Source: an uncultured Bacillota bacterium
Lineage (GTDB): Bacteria > Bacillota_I > Bacilli_A > RF39 > UBA660
Direction of reading: 5' to 3'
Length of the DNA: 5,456 bases
Assembly (NCBI GenBank): GCA_947383065.1
Contig: CANDCB010000074.1
Span: 1-5,456, forward strand
The notes beneath the pieces are model-generated. The model was given only the letters and a program-made list of their open reading frames with translations. It did no database searches and was not told the origin of the DNA. Made by a program: the position numbers and the translations under genes. This document shows, piece after piece, positions 1-5,456 of this stretch (position 1 is its first letter; every line of letters begins with the position of its first letter).

Positions 1-3000
1 CACTTTAATATTCTCTTTTTTAGACAAATCAACTAAATATTTCATAATATTAGGAAGTTCTTCGCCTTTTAAGACCCCTATAATATTATTTTTACCATCT
101 TCAACTACTTTAATTGGCATTCCAAGGTTATCAACAAAACAAATATTATTATCAACTTTCTTTTTACGAACATCTGCTTCATAGTAAGGAGCACCTGTCC
201 ATGCTGATTGTCCCATAGCAAAAAATTCATCATAACCAACTTGAAGAAAAAATCTACCAGTTTCTTTTATTGAAGCAGCATCTGGTCTTTTTATCATTTC
301 TTGACTATCTGAGCGATCTTGAACTTTTAAACAAATTTTAAATTTAGAGTTTGACCAAATTTGATCATTTACAACTCCACTAGGTTTTTGAGTTGCAAGT
401 ATTAAATGGACTCCTAAAGAACGGCCAATACGAGACGTTGAAATAAGTTCATTCATAAATTCTGGCTGTTGAGCTTTTAATTCAGCGAACTCGTCGCTAA
501 TTATAAAAAGGTGGGCAATAGGTTTATCAACTTTACCATCTCTATATAGGCGTTGATATTTATAAATATCTATAGTTGATTCTCCTACTTTATCACGGGC
601 TTTATTAAATTCAGCTTGTCGTCTTTTTAGTTCACTTTGTAAAGAAGCTAAGCTACGATTTATTTCACTGACATCTAAATTAGTAATTGTTCCCGCTAGA
701 TGAGGTAATTTTAAGCCTGTTTCTCTATTTTCAAAGGCTCCAGCTAGTCCTCCACCTTTGTAATCGATAAGAACAAATTGAACTTCATTTGGATGGTAGT
801 TTACAGCCATGCTTAGAATAAAGGAAATAATAAATTCTGATTTACCTGACCCAGTCATACCAGCTATCAAACCGTGAGGGCCATGAGCTTTTTCATGTAA
901 GTCTAGTTTAAATAAATCTCCATATTCATTGACTCCAATTGGAGTAGCTAAAGTATTTATTGGATCACTATCTTTCCATTTAGCTAAGGCATTTAATTGA
1001 TTTACATTAGAAACATTATACATTTCTAAAAATGAATATGTAGTAGGAAGCTGAAATTTACCACCATTTAAAGCAATAGGAATATTAGATACAACATAAG
1101 TATATTTTTCTAATGAACCATACATAAAGTCTGGGACAAAATTAATTCTTTTACTATCTGTAAGAACTCTTTCAAAAACACCACCTGTTCTCTCATCAAC
1201 ACTTATAAAATGTTCTACTTCATTTGGTAATGAATTTAAGCGTTCGGTGAATATTAGAAGGCTTATACCCATATATTCAGTTGATTGTATTAAAGAGTGG
1301 ATGATGCTGACATTTCGAACCATATTAATGTCATCAGTAATTATTAAAAATCTCGTATTTAATTTAGCAGATTCTTTATTATCAAGACTTTTATTTTCGT
1401 TATTTGCTTCTCTTATTGCTGATAATAATTCTTCAAAGTAAGAACTTATTTGATTTATTTCATCGGCATTAGTACCAAAAAATCTAATTGTTCGATTATC
1501 ATCCCAAAAATAAGGGCAATCTTTTATATCTTCCCAAAATTTTTCATTTTCACTATTGGTAAAAACACAAACTTTTAAAGAATCATAACCATGATAAGCA
1601 AATATTTGTAATAAAATACCTCTTAAGAAAGGATTTGTTACATTTTTAGAACCAATTACAGCAGTGATATATTTATCTACAAACGAATATGTAACAGGGA
1701 CATTTTCTAACATACTTGTTTCTTTTTCTAATTCTCTTAAATAGCCCATCAAGTTATCTTCATCTTCCATTGTAAAATGTTCATCTGGGTAATTCACTTT
1801 AAAAAAAGGTGGAATTGATCCGATACCTAATCGAATTGTTAAAAAATCGTAATCATTTGTATTTTTTTCCCATAAATTTCTTTTTTTGTAAAGAATTATA
1901 TCACCAACTTCTTTTAATGGAATATATTTTTCCACTAAAATTTGTTGTTCTTTTTTCATTTCGGTTAAAAATTCTTCTCTTTTTTTATTTACATACATGC
2001 TATATGTAGCTTGTCTTTTACGTTCATATACTCGTTTACGATGTTTTGTATACATTCGGCTTACAGTTGGTAATATTAACATACAAATTAACATTCCAAG
2101 AGTCGTAAGAATTGATGGCCAAGCTGAACTTAAAGGTGTTGTTCCATTAAAAACACTAATTAAAGTTGATACTCCTGTCATCATAGAAGTCATACCCATC
2201 ATCATCATGGAACCCATTTGAAATATAGCTGGCATTTCTTCTTGTTTTTGACTTTCAGGTGGTGGATCAATAACTAAAGTTTTTTCTTCTATTCTTTCGT
2301 CAAAGCGTGGTGGTTTTAAAAAATAATCTTCTTTTTTATACATTTCAATAACAGGATCTGGTTCTAAAGATATTTTACTATAATCTAATTTAGGTAATTG
2401 ACGAACATTAAAAGACTGAGAATCAAAACGAACTAATTTATTAGGATTATTTATATAAAATATATCTTTTACAATTGATAATTTTAAACCTAAAATAAAA
2501 ATAGTATCGCCATAGTTTAAATCACACTGAACATTTAAAACACCATTAATATACATAGGAATATCAGTATTTAGATTAGTAATACTATAGTTACCATTAC
2601 TATAATTAAGTAAAAGTTGGTTTCTATTAAAACCAGGTTGTTCATATGAAATAATATTAGGGTAATTAGATAAATTATCTTGTGAACTATTGTTGCCAAT
2701 ATACCATGTTGTATTTTGACCATTATTTAAAGTTATATTTAATTGAAGAATATTTTGATCATATAATGGACATGTATAAATAACATAGCTATCACCAAGT
2801 AAAATGTTCTTTATAGTATAAAATTTTTCATATTCTAAAACTACTTCATCGATAATGGTTCCATTTCTTAATATTTTAACTTCACTATTACTTTTTAAAA
2901 TCCAGTTATTATCAAAAGCTTCAATTCCAACAAGATTTTCTTTATTAGCATTAGTAACCCAATAATTTCCAAATACTTTATTAGGCAAGACTAAATTCAC

Positions 3001-3033
3001 AATTTTAGTAATATCCATTAGCATTATTTTCAT
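1..3033 (-). CDS. essC: Type VII secretion system ATPase EssC, N-terminal 1,011 residues (3' end outside window)
   Basis: EssC is the membrane-bound FtsK/SpoIIIE-family motor that recognises and drives WXG100/LXG-type substrates through the T7SSb channel of Bacillota. The frame is open without a stop from ATG at 3033 to base 1. Domain order, by residue: two FHA-like beta-rich segments (about 1-95 and 108-190; the second begins YIGNN at 111-115 and ends in a YGDTIFILG-type strand), a proline/charged linker (190-266), two membrane segments (about 267-295 and 304-325), a basic helical stretch (330-372), the D0 domain (from about D396, DFLTIRLG), then ATPase domain D1. D1 has Walker A GMTGSGKS (725-732, Lys731), the DYKGGG motif typical of EssC/EccC, and Walker B LFIISDE (842-848, Asp847-Glu848), so it looks catalytically competent. 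The FHA-like parts lack the usual Gly-Arg and Ser-x-x-His phosphothreonine-binding signature, as in other Firmicutes EssC. Domains D2 and D3 (family length about 1,450-1,500 residues) should lie left of base 1. The start is supported by GGGAG seven bases upstream. Confidence 0.93.
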   Translation of the reverse strand, partial: MKIMLMDITKIVNLVLPNKVFGNYWVTNANKENLVGIEAFDNNWILKSNSEVKILRNGTIIDEVVLEYEKFYTIKNILLGDSYVIYTCPLYDQNILQLNITLNNGQNTTWYIGNNSSQDNLSNYPNIISYEQPGFNRNQLLLNYSNGNYSITNLNTDIPMYINGVLNVQCDLNYGDTIFILGLKLSIVKDIFYINNPNKLVRFDSQSFNVRQLPKLDYSKISLEPDPVIEMYKKEDYFLKPPRFDERIEEKTLVIDPPPESQKQEEMPAIFQMGSMMMMGMTSMMTGVSTLISVFNGTTPLSSAWPSILTTLGMLICMLILPTVSRMYTKHRKRVYERKRQATYSMYVNKKREEFLTEMKKEQQILVEKYIPLKEVGDIILYKKRNLWEKNTNDYDFLTIRLGIGSIPPFFKVNYPDEHFTMEDEDNLMGYLRELEKETSMLENVPVTYSFVDKYITAVIGSKNVTNPFLRGILLQIFAYHGYDSLKVCVFTNSENEKFWEDIKDCPYFWDDNRTIRFFGTNADEINQISSYFEELLSAIREANNENKSLDNKESAKLNTRFLIITDDINMVRNVSIIHSLIQSTEYMGISLLIFTERLNSLPNEVEHFISVDERTGGVFERVLTDSKRINFVPDFMYGSLEKYTYVVSNIPIALNGGKFQLPTTYSFLEMYNVSNVNQLNALAKWKDSDPINTLATPIGVNEYGDLFKLDLHEKAHGPHGLIAGMTGSGKSEFIISFILSMAVNYHPNEVQFVLIDYKGGGLAGAFENRETGLKLPHLAGTITNLDVSEINRSLASLQSELKRRQAEFNKARDKVGESTIDIYKYQRLYRDGKVDKPIAHLFIISDEFAELKAQQPEFMNELISTSRIGRSLGVHLILATQKPSGVVNDQIWSNSKFKICLKVQDRSDSQEMIKRPDAASIKETGRFFLQVGYDEFFAMGQSAWTGAPYYEADVRKKKVDNNICFVDNLGMPIKVVEDGKNNIIGVLKGEELPNIMKYLVDLSKKENIKV

Positions 3034-3040
3034 AGAAACA

Positions 3041-3045
3041 CTCCC
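3041..3045 (-). promoter_or_regulatory. Ribosome binding site of essC
   Basis: GGGAG on the minus strand is followed by seven bases and then ATG (3033-3031). Two further in-frame Met codons lie close by (residues 4 and 6), but this spacing favours the first. Confidence 0.75.
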
Positions 3046-3060
3046 TATATTATAATTAAA

Positions 3061-3089
3061 ATTATATCATAATCAGATAAAGATTTAAA
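3061..3089 (-). promoter_or_regulatory. Probable sigma-A promoter of essC with extended -10
   Basis: A perfect TATAAT (3066-3061) is preceded by TGA (3069-3067), giving an extended -10 TGnTATAAT. Seventeen bases upstream of the -10 is TTTAAA (3089-3084), a 4/6 match to TTGACA. Transcription would start near 3054, leaving a leader of about 20 bases that includes the ribosome binding site. The region upstream is rich in A and T tracts that could act as an UP element. This placement makes essC the first gene of its own transcript, downstream of the thrS terminator. It is predicted from sequence only; AT-rich DNA yields false -10 matches, but the extended -10 and its position are good. Confidence 0.6.
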
Positions 3090-3196
3090 TTAAAAAAAAT
3101 ATTAAAAGGAAGGTAAATATATTTTATATTATTTTAAAATTTATTTAATTTTTTTATAAATACAATATAGTTTTAAATTTAAGTTTTATTTAAAAC

Positions 3197-3276
3197 AAAA
3201 AAGAGAAAAGTTTTATTTGATTTGGCTTAATATTTTAAAATATTTATTTCGATCAAATCTCTAACTTTACTCTTTT
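3197..3276 (-). terminator. Intrinsic terminator of thrS, long hairpin
   Basis: It begins two bases after the thrS stop codon. Outer arms 3276-3263 and 3212-3199 pair at 13 of 14 positions (one mismatch, 3206/3269). A second 7-bp helix (ATTTGAT with ATCAAAT, 3258-3252 and 3221-3215) continues inside, and the apex is a perfect 16-base palindrome, AATATTTTAAAATATT (3229-3244). The 3' arm runs into six T residues, then G and TTTT on the minus strand. The stem is AT-rich and unusually long for a terminator, but location and U-run agree with that role. It should insulate essC from thrS transcription. Confidence 0.75.
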
Positions 3277-3278
3277 AA

Positions 3279-5045
3279 TTATTTATCGTATCTTGTTTTA
3301 TTTTTTATATCTTCATTTAATAAATTAATAAATTCATCTAGACTTAAAGTAATTGTTTCTTCATTACCAGATCTTCTAAAAGATACTTTTTTATCATCAA
3401 CTTCTTTTTGACCTAGTATTAACATATAAGGAATTTTTTTAATAACTGATTCTCTTAATTTATAGCCAAGTTTTTCATTTCTAGTATCAATTTCAACTCT
3501 AAATCCAGCTTGCAATAATTGGTTATAAATCTTTTTAGCATATTCTTCATGATATTGGATATTTACAGGGACAATTTCAACTTGTTTAGGAGCTAGCCAA
3601 ACTGGAAGGTATCCTTTTGTTTCTTCTAGATAATAAGCCATGAATCTATCGATACTACCAAAAATAGCACGATGAATTACAACTGGAGTTTTTTTGTTTC
3701 CATCACTATCAATGTAACCAAGCTCAAAACGCATTGGTAAGCAAAAATCTAGTTGACAAGTAGATAAAGTATATTCTGGACCAACAGCAGGTTTTACTTG
3801 AACATCTAATTTTGGTCCGTAAAATGCAGCTTCTCCTATTTTTTCAACATATTCATATCCTAAGTCATCTAAAACATTTCTTAAAGTTGATTCAGCATTA
3901 TTCCACATGTTATCATCTTGATAATATTTAACCTTATCTTCTGGATCTCTTAATGATAATTCGAATCTAAAGTTTTTGATATCTAATTCTTTATATACTT
4001 CTAATATTAGATTAACAACAGAAGAAAATTCTTGTTCAATTTGTTCTGGAGTTACAAAAAGATGAGCATCATTTTGGCAAAAAGTTCTTACCCTTTCTAT
4101 CCCTTTTAATGAGCCACTAGTTTCAAAACGACAATCTCTAGCTATTTCGCCTATTCTTATTGGCAAATCACGATAAGAATGAACATTATTACTGTAAATC
4201 ATCATATGATGTGGGCAATTCATTGGACGTAAAACAAATTCTTCGCCTTCAACCTCCATTTTAGGAAACATATTATCCTTATAATGATCCCAATGACCTG
4301 ATGTTTTATATAGTTCTACATTTCCTAAAGGTGGAGTTAAAACATGTTGATAACCTAATTTTCTTTCTTTTCCTTTAATATAGTTTTCTAAAAGTTCCCA
4401 CATTATATAACCATTTGGTAAATACATTGGTAATCCTTTTCCAACTAAATCACTAGTCATAAAAATCTCTAAATCTTTGCCTATTTTACGATGGTCTCTT
4501 AATTTCATTTCTTCTAACTCTTTTAAATGCATATTAAGTTCTTCTTCTGTTTTTAAACAAACACCATAAATTCTTTGAAGCATTTTATTTTTAGCGTCGC
4601 CTTTCCAATAAGCACCACTAAATTTTATTAGCTTAAAATATTTTATTTCTTTTGTATTTGAAACATGTGGCCCACGACAAAGATCAGTAAAATCTCCTTG
4701 TGTATAACAAGTAATGTTTTCAGTATTTTCATCCATACGTGAAATTAAATCTAGTTTATATTCATCGTCATGAAACATTTCTAAAGCTTCTTCTTTAGAA
4801 AGTTCTTTCCTTATAATATTTTTTGCTGATTTAGAACATTTTTTCATTTCTTTTTCAAGGTTTAATAAATCTTCTTCTTTAATTTTTTCTTCTCCTAAAT
4901 CTATATCATAATAGAAGCCTTCTTCAACAACAGGTCCTACCCAAAATTTAGCTTCAGGATATAAGTGTTTGACAGCTTGAGCTAGTAAGTGAGCACAGCT
5001 GTGATTTAAAATATTCAATTCTTCATTTTCTTTAAAATTTACCAT
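3279..5045 (-). CDS. thrS: Threonyl-tRNA synthetase, TGS-less form
   Basis: ThrRS charges tRNA-Thr with threonine using ATP and hydrolyses mischarged Ser-tRNA-Thr; it is a cytosolic class II synthetase, normally a homodimer. Numbering from the ATG at 5045 gives 588 residues. The editing (SAD) domain fills about residues 10-170, with HSCAH (His15, His19) and DLCRGPH (Cys123, His127), the four residues of its active site. The catalytic core (about 193-475) carries RPMNCPHH (Cys277), a motif 2 Arg-x-Glu (Arg306, Glu308), NDAHLF (His328), and IHRAIFGSIDR (His458, motif 3 Arg467); Cys277, His328 and His458 match the zinc ligands that select threonine. The anticodon-binding domain (about 486-588) includes PYMLILGQKE. 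The roughly 60-residue TGS domain of typical ThrRS is missing, and it cannot have been overlooked because the T-box terminator lies directly upstream. A second ATG at 5054 would add three residues (MIF), but the GAAAGG Shine-Dalgarno abuts it with no spacer, whereas it sits nine bases before the ATG at 5045. Confidence 0.96.
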   Translation of the reverse strand: MVNFKENEELNILNHSCAHLLAQAVKHLYPEAKFWVGPVVEEGFYYDIDLGEEKIKEEDLLNLEKEMKKCSKSAKNIIRKELSKEEALEMFHDDEYKLDLISRMDENTENITCYTQGDFTDLCRGPHVSNTKEIKYFKLIKFSGAYWKGDAKNKMLQRIYGVCLKTEEELNMHLKELEEMKLRDHRKIGKDLEIFMTSDLVGKGLPMYLPNGYIMWELLENYIKGKERKLGYQHVLTPPLGNVELYKTSGHWDHYKDNMFPKMEVEGEEFVLRPMNCPHHMMIYSNNVHSYRDLPIRIGEIARDCRFETSGSLKGIERVRTFCQNDAHLFVTPEQIEQEFSSVVNLILEVYKELDIKNFRFELSLRDPEDKVKYYQDDNMWNNAESTLRNVLDDLGYEYVEKIGEAAFYGPKLDVQVKPAVGPEYTLSTCQLDFCLPMRFELGYIDSDGNKKTPVVIHRAIFGSIDRFMAYYLEETKGYLPVWLAPKQVEIVPVNIQYHEEYAKKIYNQLLQAGFRVEIDTRNEKLGYKLRESVIKKIPYMLILGQKEVDDKKVSFRRSGNEETITLSLDEFINLLNEDIKNKTRYDK

Positions 5046-5054
5046 AAAAATCAT

Positions 5055-5060
5055 CCTTTC
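5055..5060 (-). promoter_or_regulatory. Ribosome binding site deciding the thrS start
   Basis: GAAAGG on the minus strand is directly followed by an ATG (5054) and, in the same frame, by another ATG at 5045. The nine-base spacing to 5045 is functional; zero spacing to 5054 is not expected to work. The site lies beyond the T-box terminator, so it is transcribed only on readthrough. Confidence 0.7.
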
Positions 5061-5084
5061 TTTTTTTATTTATAATAAGTAAAT

Positions 5085-5117
5085 AAAAAAGCATTATTTG
5101 CAAGGAGCAAATAATGC
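5085..5117 (-). terminator. Intrinsic terminator of the T-box leader
   Basis: A perfect 11-bp stem, GCATTATTTGC (5117-5107) with GCAAATAATGC (5101-5091), encloses the loop TCCTT (5106-5102). Six T residues (5090-5085) follow on the minus strand. This is the default off state when tRNA-Thr is charged. Confidence 0.93.
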
Positions 5118-5129
5118 GGTACCATCCTT
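5102..5129 (-). promoter_or_regulatory. T-box antiterminator
   Basis: AAGGA (5129-5125) pairs with TCCTT (5106-5102) and GC (5117-5116) pairs with GC (5108-5107). The seven-base bulge TGGTACC (5124-5118) is where the acceptor end of uncharged tRNA binds. The loop is ATTATTT. It shares bases 5102-5117 with the terminator hairpin, so the two structures exclude each other. Confidence 0.88.
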
Positions 5130-5284
5130 TATATTACTTAATTATAGATAACGGTTTTTAACCGGGTTTTATTAAACCTCTCAGAAGATAGTAACTATAA
5201 AGTATTTATATTCATTTCCACCAAATATGAACTCTCTATAATAAATCTCAATATAATCTTGTTCTTCATCAACGAACTACTTAA

Positions 5285-5313
5285 ATGGTACTTCATATTT
5301 ATTTAATTGTCAA
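5285..5313 (-). promoter_or_regulatory. Probable sigma-A promoter of the T-box-thrS transcript
   Basis: A perfect -35 TTGACA (5313-5308) is followed by a 17-base spacer and TACCAT (5290-5285), a 4/6 match to TATAAT. Transcription would begin near 5280-5277, about ten bases before the first Stem I pairs, as usual for T-box leaders. The leader up to the thrS start would then be about 230 bases. The weak -10 is the main uncertainty, but position and the perfect -35 support it. Confidence 0.65.
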
Positions 5314-5362
5314 TTATTAATTAAATAAATGATAATAAATTATTTCTAATTATTCTATTTAC
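5314..5362. other. Short AT-rich spacer upstream of the thrS promoter
   Basis: No coding sequence, convincing terminator or repeat is visible here. A weak AT-only hairpin around 5329-5345 is not enough to call a terminator for the upstream gene. Confidence 0.4.
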
Positions 5363-5456
5363 TTAAACTCTTTTTATACTTATCTTTCTTTTTTCTACTA
5401 TGAAGATATAACTTAAGATTAATATAAGGGCTATACTTAAACTTATTATTACTATA
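5363..5456 (-). CDS. Possible C-terminal tail of an unidentified membrane protein (5' end outside window)
   Basis: In the frame starting at 5455, the minus strand reads about 20 almost wholly hydrophobic residues (isoleucine, leucine, valine, with a few serines), then a basic tail EKRKISIKRV and a TAA at 5365-5363. A transmembrane helix followed by a short positively charged end is a common finish for a membrane protein with a cytoplasmic C-terminus. The gene would be co-directional with thrS and end about 50 bases before its promoter. Only 30 codons are visible, so no family can be named. The neighbouring frame from 5456 is also open for 33 codons but gives a Lys/Tyr/Asn-rich peptide typical of translated AT-rich DNA. 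The call rests on composition alone. Confidence 0.4.
   Translation of the reverse strand, partial: IVIISLSIALILILSYIFIVEKRKISIKRV

Larger units (their letters stand above)
3034..3278. other. AT-rich intergenic region between thrS and essC
   Basis: No coding sequence is visible in either direction. From right to left it holds the thrS terminator hairpin, an AT-rich stretch (about 3090-3196) with a 9-bp inverted repeat (GTTTTAAAT at 3170-3178 and its complement at 3188-3196), and the essC promoter and ribosome binding site. A purine-rich AAAAGGAAGG on the plus strand near 3104-3113 resembles a ribosome binding site but has no start codon or reading frame after it. Confidence 0.6.
5085..5278 (-). 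promoter_or_regulatory. T-box riboswitch, threonine-specific, controlling thrS
   Basis: This leader senses uncharged tRNA-Thr and lets RNA polymerase read into thrS when threonyl-tRNA is low. Stem I is closed by GAAGA (5267-5263) with TCTTC (5188-5184). The specifier loop 3' strand holds ACT (5192-5190), a Thr codon, followed by the usual purine A (5189). An AG-box AGAGAG (5237-5232) sits below a distal hairpin, TTCAT/ATGAA (5231-5227 with 5215-5211), whose loop carries a GNUG motif, GGTG (5222-5219). After Stem I come small helices GGTTT/AAACC (5178-5174 with 5169-5165) and CGGTT/AACCG (5164-5160 with 5156-5152), the latter running into an F-box-like CCGTTATC. The T-box itself reads AAGGATGGTACCGC (5129-5116); its UGGU would pair with the NCCA end of a tRNA with discriminator A. 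The linker between Stem I and the antiterminator is only 54 bases, so a full Stem II appears absent. Confidence 0.93.

Noticed and set aside
1247..1441. 64-codon open frame on the plus strand
   Set aside because: It lies wholly inside the D0-to-D1 coding region of essC on the opposite strand, has no ribosome binding site and resembles no protein I know; it is a shadow frame.
2179..2208. CAT triplet repeats on the plus strand, as a possible phase-variable microsatellite
   Set aside because: They encode the methionine run in EssC; only four units are consecutive, and a triplet change would not shift the frame, so on/off switching is not expected.
1809..2221. Two overlapping plus-strand open frames (1809-2009 and 1997-2221), one hydrophobic
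   Set aside because: Both are antisense to essC. Their hydrophobic look comes from complementing Lys/Glu-rich codons, and neither has a credible start site.
1..3033. Possible use of genetic code 4 (TGA as Trp), given the AT richness and TGS-less ThrRS
   Set aside because: All Trp codons read in essC are TGG and no in-frame TGA was found in 1,011 codons. The thrS frame also reads through with the standard code.
3051..3066. Inverted repeat TATAATT-TT-AATTATA overlapping the essC -10, a possible operator
   Set aside because: The arms are pure A/T and only 7 bp, which is expected by chance in such AT-rich DNA; half of it is simply the -10 hexamer. Conservation in relatives would be needed.
3170..3196. 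9-bp inverted repeat GTTTTAAAT/ATTTAAAAC with a 9-base spacer
   Set aside because: It could be a regulator site upstream of essC, but it is nearly all A/T, sits about 80 bases above the -35 and directly after the thrS terminator; chance occurrence or part of the 3' trailer is as likely.
5358..5456. Alternative open frame from 5456 on the minus strand (33 codons before TAG)
   Set aside because: The peptide is a Lys/Tyr/Asn/Ser mixture with no pattern, whereas the adjacent frame gives a coherent transmembrane helix and charged tail.

Overview
The window is a strongly AT-rich stretch of a bacterial chromosome, most likely from a low-GC Bacillota lineage. The evidence is a T-box leader in front of an aminoacyl-tRNA synthetase gene, a Firmicutes-style EssC protein, GGAG/AAAGG ribosome binding sites, and AT-rich codon use. 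No in-frame TGA occurs in the 1,011 readable essC codons and the Trp codons are TGG, so the standard bacterial code fits. A ThrRS without its TGS domain is also known from Mollicutes, so a Mollicutes-like, Erysipelotrichia-like or clostridial host is possible. The sequence alone does not settle the genus.

Everything recognisable is read from the minus strand, right to left. At the right edge (5363-5456) is the probable C-terminal tail of a membrane protein. Next comes a consensus-like promoter (-35 TTGACA, 17-bp spacer) and a threonine T-box riboswitch (about 5085-5278). Its Stem I, specifier codon ACU, antiterminator and intrinsic terminator can all be drawn from the sequence. The riboswitch controls thrS (3279-5045), a complete threonyl-tRNA synthetase that keeps its editing, catalytic and anticodon-binding domains but has no TGS domain. 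A long hairpin with a U-run ends thrS transcription (3197-3276). An AT-rich intergenic region follows, holding an extended -10 promoter and a good ribosome binding site for essC (3033 down to base 1). essC encodes the membrane-anchored FtsK/SpoIIIE-type ATPase of a type VII secretion system (T7SSb). The window holds its first 1,011 codons: two degenerate FHA-like domains, two transmembrane segments, the D0 domain and the complete first ATPase domain. The remaining ATPase domains lie beyond the left edge.

The two main genes appear to be separate transcription units. thrS is a housekeeping gene induced by uncharged tRNA-Thr. essC has its own promoter and seems to be the first gene of its transcript, with no esx/ess partner genes upstream of it. 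No mobile element, CRISPR array, rRNA or tRNA gene was seen. I do not see a wholly new system; the points most worth checking are the isolated, separately promoted essC, the TGS-less ThrRS and the compact T-box.
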